From the NCBI GenBank assembly GCA_045657665.1, contig JAZOTN010000020.1:124001-188000 (forward strand): DNA of 64,000 bases. Reading direction: 5' to 3'. The notes under the pieces are model-generated. The model worked only from the letters and a program-made list of their open reading frames with translations, searched no databases and was not told where the DNA came from. A program made the position numbers and the translations under genes. Below are positions 35,894 to 44,666 of the stretch, piece after piece. The stretch is from RUG12461 sp045657665. GTDB lineage: Bacteria > Bacillota > Clostridia > Lachnospirales > Lachnospiraceae. The first letter of the stretch is position 1, and each line of letters starts with the position of its first letter.

Positions 35894-35992
35894 GATGGAT
35901 TTCCTCCTTAACTGTTTCTATCTCTATTTTTCAACTGTCTTTGTATGTCCTTTTTTCTTTATACGAACAACTTTGCTTGCGGGCACATTTTT

Positions 35993-36817
35993 TTATACTT
36001 CCAATGTCCCCCGTTTGAGAAGCGTTGATGGCAACAATGACTGCGCGTCGCCGGTCAGATACTGGAGGAACGTTTCGATCTTGTCATTGGCCGCGACAAA
36101 GTAGATCCGATTTCCCATCCGATCCGCAGCCTCCACCGCCGATACAAACTGATTGAGGAGCCCAGCCATATACGACGGCGACGAAGTATTGTAGATCAGA
36201 TCGATCGAGAGGTCATCATCCCCGGAAACATTTGTGACGACAACGCCGACCGGCTTGTCCGCCTCAAACGCAGCAATAGACAGCTTGTCCTCATTCTTGT
36301 TGAGGTAATCCCCGCTGCCTGTCGTGGTATAGATAAACGATTTCAGAAGATTCTTCTCCTTGACGAGAAGCTTCGCAATGTTCTCAACCCTCTGCGGATA
36401 TTTCAGCGCCCGGAGCTTCTGCACACCGGGGAGCTTCTCCAGCTCGCTCATACGGATCGCGCAGACCTTCTCCCGGTCTTCAATGGTAAAGCCTTCTGCT
36501 TTCAGGAACCCTTCGATCCCTTCGTTGTTTTCGAAGTAGCTCGCATAGATCTTCTTGACCCCGCTGTCAGCAATGAGATCCTTGACCTCCTCAATAAGGT
36601 CGTGTGCAGCACCGAGTTCCCTGTACTCAGGTGCCGTAAAGAGCCAGGTGATCTCAGCGACCTTCTCCTCATCTCCTTTGATCCGAACAACAGCGGCCGC
36701 ACAAGGCGTCTCATCCTCGATCATTCCGAGACGGATCATGTTTGCCTCCTCCGGCTCCTCCGGAAGAAATGCCTGAAAATACTTGATGTTCTCTCTGTTG
36801 ATTCTGGTCAACTCCAT
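35993..36817 (-). CDS. GNAT-like acetyltransferase, two-half form
   Basis: A 274-aa paralogue of the neighbour at 34630-35451. In the first half ITWLFTAPEYRELGAAHDLIEEV is the motif A region, but the loop reads RELGAA, slightly weaker than the consensus R-x-x-G-x-G/A. The rest keeps the YASYFENNEGIEGFLKAEGF strand-helix end. AAGGGGG lies upstream of ATG. It is part of the accessory block with gaps under 100 bases on both sides. Confidence 0.78.
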   Translation of the reverse strand: MELTRINRENIKYFQAFLPEEPEEANMIRLGMIEDETPCAAAVVRIKGDEEKVAEITWLFTAPEYRELGAAHDLIEEVKDLIADSGVKKIYASYFENNEGIEGFLKAEGFTIEDREKVCAIRMSELEKLPGVQKLRALKYPQRVENIAKLLVKEKNLLKSFIYTTTGSGDYLNKNEDKLSIAAFEADKPVGVVVTNVSGDDDLSIDLIYNTSSPSYMAGLLNQFVSAVEAADRMGNRIYFVAANDKIETFLQYLTGDAQSLLPSTLLKRGTLEV

Positions 36818-36887
36818 GCTTTAGATTCCCCCTTTCGAATCAAATTCCCGTTATTTTTACCATGATGTCGGGGCAAAAGTGCAATAC

Positions 36888-37751
36888 TTATTGTCCCTCC
36901 GCAGGTCCTGCGGTCTTTCCGTTCAGAACATCCTTTCCGGCGTCATCCGCCGTGATGTTCTTTAATTCCTCCGGATAATCCGCCGCAGAGATCTCCGTCT
37001 TCTTAAGATACATATTGCTGCCGTAACCGACCTTTCCCTTGTAGATGATGAGAGTCCGTTTGTCCTCCTTTGCCGGCTCCTCGATCACATATCCGGTATA
37101 GTTATTCGGCATTTCGTCGATGCTGTCATTCTTTTCCTTTTTGGTGCGGTGGAGTGTGAGGGAAGTATCGATCCCGGAAACCTTATAGGTGTAATACTTC
37201 CTGTCGTCCTCCTGGGTTTCGTTATCCTCTGCCGTATCCTGCTTCTGCTCGCTTGAAGCCACCGGAAGACCCGTTGCCTCACCGTCGATGACCGCCACTT
37301 CAACGTTTTCATCCGACTCGTTCTGCACGGTTGCCATATTCCCGGAGATCGTATCCACGGGCTTTTCGTCTTCTTTCTCTTCCTCTTCCTCACTGGATTT
37401 TTCGGCATCCGCAAGAACCTTATCCGTTTCTTCAAGCATCTGCTGATATGCGCTCAGATCCTCTTTCTTTTCCGTAACGGGAGCAGCTGTCGTATTTTCG
37501 GTCTCCGTCTCCGTTGCCGCGGAACCGTAGAGCTTCATGAATTCCTGATACTCCTCCTCGGACATGACATAGTCTTCTTCGGTCGGTGCCTCCGCCTGGA
37601 GATTCGCTTCTTCCGCCGCCGTATTTGCATCCTTATCCGCAACGCGTCCGTCGACCGCATAAACCGTGATCGCCGCGCCTCCGAACACGACGTAGGCTCC
37701 GATGATAATGCCTAAAACGACCGTGCCTTTGTTCCATTTAATCTTTTTCAT
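36888..37751 (-). CDS. Membrane-anchored protein with acidic linker and SH3b-like C-terminal domain
   Basis: Seen: a short basic N-terminus, one membrane helix about 10-33 (VVLGIIIGAYVVFGGAAITVY), a long Glu/Thr/Ala-rich linker about 35-190, and a C-terminal beta domain with TGYVIEE, KGKVGYGSNMYLKK and ISAADYPEELKNI. The last part aligns with the end of the 58346-58960 protein (TGYVI, IGYSFNGYLEL, PADEYPEDLKGI), which is a more standard SH3b domain. SH3b domains often bind cell wall. The gene is separated by one base from the downstream 154-aa gene's upstream partner, consistent with one operon. It likely projects into the wall and may tether or monitor the injection apparatus. Confidence 0.78.
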   Translation of the reverse strand: MKKIKWNKGTVVLGIIIGAYVVFGGAAITVYAVDGRVADKDANTAAEEANLQAEAPTEEDYVMSEEEYQEFMKLYGSAATETETENTTAAPVTEKKEDLSAYQQMLEETDKVLADAEKSSEEEEEKEDEKPVDTISGNMATVQNESDENVEVAVIDGEATGLPVASSEQKQDTAEDNETQEDDRKYYTYKVSGIDTSLTLHRTKKEKNDSIDEMPNNYTGYVIEEPAKEDKRTLIIYKGKVGYGSNMYLKKTEISAADYPEELKNITADDAGKDVLNGKTAGPAEGQ

Positions 37752-37752
37752 C

Positions 37753-38217
37753 TCAGTATGCTCCCTCCAGTGTGAATGTAAATGCGCCTAAATCTTTATC
37801 GCCTTCCACTTCAAAGGTCAGTGTACCGTCCGCACCGCGCCGGATCATTCCGGTCGCCTTCTCATAAACATCTGTCTCATCCACATTCCCGTCGAGATCG
37901 TAGTGCATATCGGTGCGCTTGCAGTTATAAACCTCAAGGCCACCCCGACTTGCCACAGCCTCAAAATCAATGAACGCCGCGCTTTCGGAATCCTTCTGGA
38001 AGGTACACATCCCGATGAACGTCGTCTGGTCGGTATCCCAGAGATCAAGCGTTGCATCAGTCCGGTTCTGATCCTTCCACTGCCCGATGTAATCCTCGGT
38101 CTTAGCCATTGCTCCCGGCGAAATGAACTTCACGATGATGATCGCCAAAAAGACCGCGATGACGATCAGTGCAATGATCAGGATGATTCTCGCCCTGCTC
38201 TTGTTTTTCTCTCTCAT
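37753..38217 (-). CDS. Single-pass membrane protein, paralogue of the 43245-43751 lipoprotein
   Basis: A 154-aa protein: basic start, membrane helix about 11-33 (IILIIALIVIAVFLAIIIVKF), then an extracytoplasmic beta domain. The domain matches that of the lipoprotein at 43245-43751: GQWKD/GDYLD at the start, GGLEVYNCKRTDM versus GGLHYDDCVRTDM, and YEKATGMI versus YEKGTGVI. No family name is known to me. A TAGGAGG ribosome site precedes ATG. The stop lies one base before the start of the SH3b gene, so the two are co-translated. Confidence 0.78.
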   Translation of the reverse strand: MREKNKSRARIILIIALIVIAVFLAIIIVKFISPGAMAKTEDYIGQWKDQNRTDATLDLWDTDQTTFIGMCTFQKDSESAAFIDFEAVASRGGLEVYNCKRTDMHYDLDGNVDETDVYEKATGMIRRGADGTLTFEVEGDKDLGAFTFTLEGAY

Positions 38218-38229
38218 GATGTCTTCCTC

Positions 38230-39621
38230 CTAATTGAACAATCTGTCCGGGATCTTATCGGCATTCCGGCCACTCCGGAGCCAGACCGTCAGCGCCGCGA
38301 AAAGACGGTGTACCTTTTTCCGCACGTTCGGATCGCGGGCTTTCATGTCGGCGCTCAGCCCTTCATCAAGCTGCTTTAATACATCCTTCAGGTTTTCCCC
38401 GATTCCCTGATCGATCTTCAGGTCATCCACAAAGGACTCGAATTCGGGCTTTGTGAGGAACCCGTTGTATGCGCCCGTAGCGGATGGCGGATCCTTTAAG
38501 ACCACCGACTCCACGGCGATCCGCCGTCCTCTTTTATGATACTTGAACAGCAGGTTTTCGTTTTTTGCAAGGTTCTGGTAATCATCGACACCTGCGATGA
38601 GTCCCAGCATCCGGATCGTATTGATCTGGTTCAGCGCCTTCTCCGACATCCTGAGCTCAAAACCTGCCTTGTTTTCTCCCATCATCCGGCTGTATTCGGA
38701 AAACTCGGAAACGCCTTCCCGGGAGCTTAGACCGTCGTTTGGGTCCGCGGTCCTGGTATTAAATGGAAGGAGCGTTGCGCCGTCCTTTCCGAGACAGCTC
38801 ATCAGCGTGGAAAACCGATGCTGATCCTTTTTCACGTTCTCGCTTTTATTCTTCCGCTCCTGGGTATTCTGCTTATTTTCATCATCCGTGGAAAAAAGCT
38901 GCTCCTGCCGAAGCTGCCGGCCGGTGCGCCTGCGCCTTCCGTCATCATCGGCGCTCATATCCGTGGCTTCCTCATCCACGATGCGGACCGCATCTTCCCT
39001 TGACTTTGTCGTAACATGTCCGGACTGTACGGCCAGAACCATTTCCTCATAAGAAACCGTCCCTCTTTGGATCGCCTCGTCACTCAAGACATATTCCGAC
39101 AGGTCATCCGCCATCATGCGGCTCTGCTTTTCAACGCTCTGGCGGAGAAGCTGGACTGCTGCCATCTTACGGAATCCGCGCGGCGTCCAGGGCTTGACAT
39201 TGTCTTCGTATTCATGGCACGCATCCACGACAGCCGCGCCCTGATTTTTGGCAAGAGAACGGATCTCCGGACGGTTGAGCTTTAACCCCTGCTCCGGAAG
39301 CCAGGTCTCCTGCATCATGGCGGCCCGGTACTCGTCCACAGCAGCCGTTACATGATCCATGTAACCGCCGTTGTCCCGATCCTTATCCCACTCCGATTCG
39401 TTGCTGTTAAAATCGATAATGGTCTGGTAGTCGCCGGTTTCAAACACATCTTTCCGGTCTTCGCTGACAGGTTCCTCTTCGTCCTTCTCAATCCGTTCCG
39501 GCTCTTGATGCTCATCCTCGTCTTTTTGCATTTCCATCAAAAAAGACCGGTCATCGCCTTCGGTGAGACTTCCTTGCTTTAATACGGTTTTTTTCTGTTC
39601 TTCTTTCAGCTTCAATGCCAT
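38230..39621 (-). CDS. Protein of unknown function (463 aa) in the accessory block
   Basis: No domain was recognised. The first 80 residues are acidic and disordered-looking. Residues about 85-230 are helical (WTPRGFRKMAAVQLLRQSVE). A basic/low-complexity stretch lies around 230-275, and a more compact C-terminal part begins near FSTLMSCLGKDGATLLPF. There is no signal peptide or membrane helix. The ribosome site is weak (GGGAC). It follows the SpeE-like gene by 72 bases and precedes two membrane genes by 12 bases. It may be a smaller cargo or adaptor, by context only. Confidence 0.78.
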   Translation of the reverse strand: MALKLKEEQKKTVLKQGSLTEGDDRSFLMEMQKDEDEHQEPERIEKDEEEPVSEDRKDVFETGDYQTIIDFNSNESEWDKDRDNGGYMDHVTAAVDEYRAAMMQETWLPEQGLKLNRPEIRSLAKNQGAAVVDACHEYEDNVKPWTPRGFRKMAAVQLLRQSVEKQSRMMADDLSEYVLSDEAIQRGTVSYEEMVLAVQSGHVTTKSREDAVRIVDEEATDMSADDDGRRRRTGRQLRQEQLFSTDDENKQNTQERKNKSENVKKDQHRFSTLMSCLGKDGATLLPFNTRTADPNDGLSSREGVSEFSEYSRMMGENKAGFELRMSEKALNQINTIRMLGLIAGVDDYQNLAKNENLLFKYHKRGRRIAVESVVLKDPPSATGAYNGFLTKPEFESFVDDLKIDQGIGENLKDVLKQLDEGLSADMKARDPNVRKKVHRLFAALTVWLRSGRNADKIPDRLFN

Positions 39622-39693
39622 AGGCGGTTGTCCCTACTGATCATTATAACATCCCGGCATCTTGTTTATGTGTCGTTTTCCGTGTCGCTTTCC

Positions 39694-40419
39694 TTAGTCT
39701 TTCTTAAACCCGGAGGATGCAACGATACAGTTCTGAATACTCTCCTGCTCCTTATCCGGGATCGCCGGATAAGCTCGCATCGACTCAAAGAAGCGGAGAA
39801 TGATATCCCGCTCCATGAGAAGCGGCCAGCTATCCGAACCGGATAATGCCGTCACAAGATTGATAATATACACTCCCTTTTCGGTGAGGAGAGTTCTGAC
39901 CCGTTCGCATGCGGTATCGGTCAGCAGCGCCGTCTCGGCACTGATCCCGCAGAAGGCGTCATCGATGATGAGGTCATACTTTTTGACTCCGTCCTCCACC
40001 GCTTTGGCGATAAACTCCGCGGCATCATCGATGATGAGATCCAGTTTCCCGCCGTAAGTAAGGTCTTCGAGGAAGAAATACTTCTCCGCCACTTCCTGCA
40101 TCACCGGATCCACCTCGACCACCGTGATATGGATGTCCGGAATGTCGCGAAGGAGAAACCGGGGCGCCTCAAGACCAGCGCCGCCCATGATAAGCGCTTC
40201 CTTCGGCGGATTCCCTTCAAATTCCCTGGAAACGACCTCACGGAGCCGGCGTGCGTATTTTAGGACCGGTTCCCCTCGGAGAGAGGGATCCAGCCAGAGT
40301 GCCGACTGGCAGATGCCCTTGACGAACAGCATCCGCGCCATTCCGCGGTCTTCCTCCTGTTCGACGATCTCAATCTCCGGATTAAACTCACTATGATCAA
40401 ACGTATCTATAACAGCCAT
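39694..40419 (-). CDS. Spermidine synthase-like (class I) methyltransferase-fold protein
   Basis: Start at ATG 40419 (AAAGGAA upstream); the frame is open to 40518 but overlaps the previous gene. The 241-aa product has the Rossmann-type site ALIMGGAGLEAPRFLL near 85, the acidic strand end TVVEVDPVMQEVAEKYF, a second nucleotide contact IIDDAAEFI, and the active-site region YDLIIDDAFCG. These match the spermidine synthase/PMT family, with GGAGLE in place of the usual GGGDGG. It may transfer an aminopropyl or methyl group. Finding it between a putative peptidase effector and unknown accessory proteins is unusual and hints at a modifying rather than polyamine role. Confidence 0.75.
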   Translation of the reverse strand: MAVIDTFDHSEFNPEIEIVEQEEDRGMARMLFVKGICQSALWLDPSLRGEPVLKYARRLREVVSREFEGNPPKEALIMGGAGLEAPRFLLRDIPDIHITVVEVDPVMQEVAEKYFFLEDLTYGGKLDLIIDDAAEFIAKAVEDGVKKYDLIIDDAFCGISAETALLTDTACERVRTLLTEKGVYIINLVTALSGSDSWPLLMERDIILRFFESMRAYPAIPDKEQESIQNCIVASSGFKKD

Positions 40420-40436
40420 ATCCTGTGGTTCCTTTT

Positions 40437-42806
40437 TTACTGGAGCTGCTTCGGCAGATAGATTCCTTCCATGACGAGATCTGCGATATCCTCGTCCTTC
40501 TCGTCCAGAGTCTTCCATGCACCGATGCCTTCCTTCTGTCCGATGTTTTCTGAATAGTTTTTGACGTTCTGACCGAACTGCTTTGTGTTCTGGTCGTAGG
40601 AAATATTTTTAAACTGGTTCGTGATCTGCGCGGGGTCCGTGATGGACTGGAACCACACAAGCTCAACGCCTCTGGCTGTAGCATCCTCTGATATGATGGA
40701 ATTGATACTACGTGTCTCGATGGTACCCGGCTTATTGTCTGCGTTGGCGGAGTTGTGTACCTTGAGTGTGTCCCCGTCGATCCCGACAATGGTGAGATAA
40801 TGCATCCCCTTCAGGAGCGTAATGGCACTGTTGCCTTTCAGAGCCTCATACACGGTTTTCTTGAATTTCTCCCGAAGGTTATGGAGCGCGTTGGTATCCT
40901 TGCCCAGACTCTTCCCCTTAGAATCAACAACCCCGTTCTTCTGTCTGGTGGCACGGCCCGGCTGAAACACCATCTTACGGACTGCCGTATTCTGTTTCCC
41001 GGCCTTCTTCAACTCCTGCAGGTAAAAATCCGCCACCATGTACGGATTTCCCATGGGGCTTCGCCTTCGGTCCTTCTTCTGATTCTGAATGGTAAAAACA
41101 TTGATCTCCTGTTTCTGTGTATCAAAGGTATCCTGATCTACTCCCATTTCCTCTTTGGTCAGCAGCGTTGGCTTAAACGCACGGAAGGCCTCCTGGGTAA
41201 CCTTCTTGTAATTGGGTCCCTGAAGGTAATGATTGAGAATAGCGGAGCCGGCGCAGGACCAGCAGTCATTAGAGGACGGCGCCTGCATCTCATATTCCGT
41301 GTTCAGATTGCTATTCAGCGTGATGTTATAATTCTGCGTCTGTCTCTTTTCATGCTGTACCACATTTTCCGACAGGGTACCATCGGTTTCCATGAGACGC
41401 TTTACAATCCGGTCATAGTAATCATAGGCCTCCTTTGCACCGCCTTTCAGATCCTTGTAGAGAAGTCCTCCCTCCGTGATCCGGTTCCGAAGGAGTGCCG
41501 CAACCTCCAGCCCTTTCCCTTCCGCACAGTAGGACGTGATATCGATCTTTTCCATATATTCCGGCGGAAACGGAATCTGCTCGTTCTGTCCGAACTGCTC
41601 CACGTAATGGTCAAAGTAAGTATAAAGCTGATGAAGAGCCGGCAGGCAGTTTTCGGATGTCACATCAAAATGTTTGGTGACCTGTGCACGCAGTTCAAGC
41701 GCCTCCTTCAGATTCGCCGGCTCCCTCCGGACAAAGGTATACATCTGATATTTATTAGGGCCATTCTGCTTTTTATAATAGAAGAGCTGCGCCGGGCCCT
41801 CAAAGACAAGCTGCTCCTGCCCTTTGATCTCAATCTCTCCGTTGTTCTGATTGACGATCTGATTATTGATCTGATTGTTGATCTTGTTCCCGGTATTGTA
41901 GCGGATCTCCGTTTTTGGCTTATTCGTCGTTTTCTTTTCCGGCTCTTTCTTCTTTTTGACGTCTTTTTTGATCTCGACCTTGTACAGAGGATTCAGCTCC
42001 TCCTTCTTAGTTTCCTTCTTAGGCTCCTTCTTTGTCTCCGTTTTCTTCCCGGTTTTTTTCTCAGGCGTGTTCTGTTTTACATTCTTCTGCTGTTTGTGCT
42101 CCTCCACCACTGCGAGATTATCCTTCAAACGTTTCTCCGCAGCGTCGATCAGCCCCTGGATTGTTTTAACCGAGGAGTTCCGTGCTTTCTCATTCTTTAT
42201 GTTCTCACGGCTGGCATTTTGCAGCTTCATGAGCATGTCAAGGTAGATGCAGTCTATGATGTACTGCCTCTCCTTCATATCAAGAACGCCCTTCAGCATT
42301 ATTTCCTGTTTTTTCTCCGCATATGCTTTCAGTTCATCCCGGATGAGCTTCATCCTGTCATTATCACTTAAATTCTCTCTTGCGATCTTCTTCCCATTCT
42401 CGATGTTCATGCGGGAAAGCTCTTTTGTCGCAATGGAGTTTTCCTTCAGATTTTCCTTCTTCTCTGTCTTATAAAGCGGTTCCTTCTTTAATGTCTGGTC
42501 AAAGGATTTCGAAAGAATATCTTTTTGATCCGCAGACGCGTCCCCGGACGGCTCGACCATAGATTTCGCCTTGGGCTTAAACAGTTCCGGATTATTCACC
42601 TGATTCAACAGGCCCTTATTCATCCTTCTCTTTTTTTTCTCGAGTTCTCTCTTCAGCTTTTGCTTTTTGAACTCTTTCTCGTCCTTTTCCGGGTCCGGAA
42701 GCCCATCATTTTTATTCTGAAACTGAGCGTTGTTCAGCTTCGGGATCTCTTTATTCACTACGATCTCATTGTATTTTTTTTGCTCCTTATAGATAGGTTC
42801 TTCCAT
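40437..42806 (-). CDS. Large protein (789 aa) with C-terminal C39/papain-like cysteine peptidase domain
   Basis: Start at ATG 42806, with AAGGGGG seven bases upstream and the stop of the preceding GNAT gene one base away. Residues 1-300 are Lys/Glu-rich and coiled. A NINNQINNQIVNQNN-like low-complexity linker follows, then a helical part. Residues about 500-700 look like a C39-like papain-fold peptidase: Cys in APSSNDCWSCAGSAILNHYL (near 515), His in LLKGMHYLTIVGIDGD (near 669) and Asn/Asp in KVHNSANAD (near 685). Such domains occur in bacteriocin processing proteases and in type III effectors of the AvrRpt2/C70 kind. With no leader-peptide substrate or ABC part in the chain, an effector role is the better guess. 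Confidence 0.82.
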   Translation of the reverse strand: MEEPIYKEQKKYNEIVVNKEIPKLNNAQFQNKNDGLPDPEKDEKEFKKQKLKRELEKKKRRMNKGLLNQVNNPELFKPKAKSMVEPSGDASADQKDILSKSFDQTLKKEPLYKTEKKENLKENSIATKELSRMNIENGKKIARENLSDNDRMKLIRDELKAYAEKKQEIMLKGVLDMKERQYIIDCIYLDMLMKLQNASRENIKNEKARNSSVKTIQGLIDAAEKRLKDNLAVVEEHKQQKNVKQNTPEKKTGKKTETKKEPKKETKKEELNPLYKVEIKKDVKKKKEPEKKTTNKPKTEIRYNTGNKINNQINNQIVNQNNGEIEIKGQEQLVFEGPAQLFYYKKQNGPNKYQMYTFVRREPANLKEALELRAQVTKHFDVTSENCLPALHQLYTYFDHYVEQFGQNEQIPFPPEYMEKIDITSYCAEGKGLEVAALLRNRITEGGLLYKDLKGGAKEAYDYYDRIVKRLMETDGTLSENVVQHEKRQTQNYNITLNSNLNTEYEMQAPSSNDCWSCAGSAILNHYLQGPNYKKVTQEAFRAFKPTLLTKEEMGVDQDTFDTQKQEINVFTIQNQKKDRRRSPMGNPYMVADFYLQELKKAGKQNTAVRKMVFQPGRATRQKNGVVDSKGKSLGKDTNALHNLREKFKKTVYEALKGNSAITLLKGMHYLTIVGIDGDTLKVHNSANADNKPGTIETRSINSIISEDATARGVELVWFQSITDPAQITNQFKNISYDQNTKQFGQNVKNYSENIGQKEGIGAWKTLDEKDEDIADLVMEGIYLPKQLQ

Positions 42807-42807
42807 G

Positions 42808-43224
42808 CTACATCCCCCTTCCTTCCAAATAATGATTGGGCAGACCGAGCCAATATGCGATGCCGTAATTCCCGTTATCCTCAAGATGATAATCCGTGCG
42901 GGAAAGGAACAGCCCCCTCAGGCCTTCAAGATCATCGCTTTCGTCAAAGTATGCCTCCAGATAACTGTTTGTGTTGGAAAAAAGTCTCTCGCTGATATCA
43001 TCAAGAAGCGCCGTACCGACGCCGTTCCAACGGTATTTCACAGGGACAAAAATATACTGAAGGATGATCGTATCCTGCTCATAGCCGAGAGAAGCAACGC
43101 CCCTCAGCTCTCCGTCCTCCCCTACCGCACCGAGGTATTCCGTGGAAATACGACGGATATCTTCGGGAAAGACCTGATCCAGTATCATCTTGTCCGTATT
43201 CTGGTCAAAAAGAACTACTTCCAT
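42808..43224 (-). CDS. Single-domain GNAT acetyltransferase
   Basis: A 138-aa protein with one GNAT domain: ILQYIFVPVKYRWNGVGTALLDDI holds the RWNGVG acetyl-CoA loop. It is the smallest of the GNAT genes in the block. The start at 43224 is chosen because AAGGAGG lies five bases upstream; the longer frame from 43248 would overlap the lipoprotein gene and lacks a ribosome site. Its stop is one base before the start of the peptidase-domain gene, which suggests that the two proteins work together. Confidence 0.8.
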   Translation of the reverse strand: MEVVLFDQNTDKMILDQVFPEDIRRISTEYLGAVGEDGELRGVASLGYEQDTIILQYIFVPVKYRWNGVGTALLDDISERLFSNTNSYLEAYFDESDDLEGLRGLFLSRTDYHLEDNGNYGIAYWLGLPNHYLEGRGM

Positions 43225-43244
43225 AAAGTCCTCCTTTTCCTCTC

Positions 43245-43751
43245 TCATTGCCCCTCAAGTCTTTCAAAGCGGAGATCCACACCGCGGCGGTCCTGATCGT
43301 CGATCCAGAGAAGCGTATCGCTCCCCTCGCCGCTCGGTATGATCACGCCGGTGCCTTTTTCATAAGCGATCTCCACACCGCCGCTCTCGCTCGTGTCCAT
43401 GTCGGTACGTACGCAGTCGTCATAATGAAGACCTCCGACCGAATCATCATAGATCCCCGTGCAGCTCCAGGTTGAAAACGAATCCTCCCCGCCCGGGATA
43501 TAGATCAGGATCTCATAGCCTTTGTTGCGCTTCGGGTTCGGCTGGATCGAAAGCATCGCCTGACCGCCCGTGGAATCCAGATAATCTCCGCTCCATTCAT
43601 AAGACTGAAAGTCGGGAGGCGTCATATCCACTTCTTCCAGTTCTTCCTCTATGACTTCCTGCGCCTCTTCTTTTTTCTCCTCCGGCTGCTTTCCGCACGC
43701 TGCCAGGAACACGAAGGAAAAGACGAGAAACAAAGCCGTTATTCTTTTCAT
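43245..43751 (-). CDS. Lipoprotein, paralogue of the 37753-38217 membrane protein
   Basis: A 168-aa product with a lipoprotein signal (RITALFLVFSFVFLAACG, cysteine near residue 19), a short Glu-rich linker and a beta domain with GGLHYDDCVRTDM and YEKGTGVIIPSGEGSDTLLW. The domain is shared with the 154-aa membrane protein of the same block, but the anchor differs (lipid instead of a membrane helix). Function unknown. It is probably displayed on the outer face of the membrane. The downstream GNAT gene begins just after its stop. Confidence 0.82.
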   Translation of the reverse strand: MKRITALFLVFSFVFLAACGKQPEEKKEEAQEVIEEELEEVDMTPPDFQSYEWSGDYLDSTGGQAMLSIQPNPKRNKGYEILIYIPGGEDSFSTWSCTGIYDDSVGGLHYDDCVRTDMDTSESGGVEIAYEKGTGVIIPSGEGSDTLLWIDDQDRRGVDLRFERLEGQ

Positions 43752-43775
43752 GATGCAAAAATTCCTCTCCGTTTT

Positions 43776-44666
43776 TTATTCTTCCGCCGGTTTTTCCAGA
43801 TTGACGTAAACCCACGCCAGACGGGGCTTAATCGTGACAACTCCTGGGGCGCTCATCAGAAGCCCCTTCAGGATCTCATCCGCCGGTGCTATCGTCACGG
43901 TAAACCGACGGTTTTTTTTCTCAATGGCAGACGCAACGGTGCGAAGGAGCGAGAGCATCTGTGCATCCGTAAGACTCCCGTCATGCTCCGCATCCACGAT
44001 CCAGTAGTGCCCGGGAGAAAGCTCCTCCGTCAGCACCATGCCGAGAATGTCCTCGCCCTTTACATAGGCAAACGAAAGCTCCGGCACCATGGTATGACCG
44101 GTAAACTCATCAATCTCCGTCCTGAGCTCCTCTCCCGCCTCCGAGAAAGGACGGGCATTCTTATTCGGCTTAAAGGACGGCCGCAAAATATCCAGTTCCA
44201 TCAGATCCCACTCATTCATCCGGTAGCAGTCCGCTTCCTCTCCAAAATCCGTGAAACCGAAATGCTGAAGAAACGCCGTAAACTGATCCGCTTCATATTC
44301 CGCAAGGATATATTCGATCTTCAGCGCAATCTCCGCCTCCGTCTCCCCTTCTCCGAAAAGATAGGTTCTCGCGGCAACGGTGAGAAGCCTTGAGATCAGG
44401 GTATTGCCGATCTTTTTCCTTCTGCTGTCTTTCCGCACAAAAATGGAACGGATCATAACCGAGGCGCTGCCGTCCTCCTCCGCCTGCAGTTCCCCGATGA
44501 GGGCTCCGGCAGTCTGTTTTGACTTATCATCCCTCGCACCGATGCAAAGATATCCGAAGGCGAGGGGTTCGTCGCCAAATGCCACGAGGTCGCTGTAGAT
44601 ATCCGGCAGGATCACATCCCGGTAATCCGGCAGATTCTTTCTTGAAATTGCTTCGTAGTATATCAA
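43776..44666 (-). CDS. GNAT-type acetyltransferase downstream of the 2498-aa gene
   Basis: A 296-aa protein. Motif A is in MIRSIFVRKDSRRKKIGNTLISRLL near 75-95, with RRKKIGN in place of the strict R-x-x-G-x-G/A loop; further GNAT strands follow to FLQHFGFTDFG near 155, and the second half is GNAT-like. It starts with TTG at 44666, eight bases after GGGAG; no ATG fits. The leader carries the CGACTATAGG motif also found before the 2494-aa gene. A 191-bp palindrome separates it from the giant gene upstream. Confidence 0.78.
   Translation of the reverse strand: MIYYEAISRKNLPDYRDVILPDIYSDLVAFGDEPLAFGYLCIGARDDKSKQTAGALIGELQAEEDGSASVMIRSIFVRKDSRRKKIGNTLISRLLTVAARTYLFGEGETEAEIALKIEYILAEYEADQFTAFLQHFGFTDFGEEADCYRMNEWDLMELDILRPSFKPNKNARPFSEAGEELRTEIDEFTGHTMVPELSFAYVKGEDILGMVLTEELSPGHYWIVDAEHDGSLTDAQMLSLLRTVASAIEKKNRRFTVTIAPADEILKGLLMSAPGVVTIKPRLAWVYVNLEKPAEE

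Noticed and set aside
40755..42371. 538-codon plus-strand open frame antisense to the peptidase-domain gene
   Set aside because: The product is a Leu/Ile/Phe/Arg-rich string, as expected from antisense reading of Lys/Glu-rich coils. It has no start signals.
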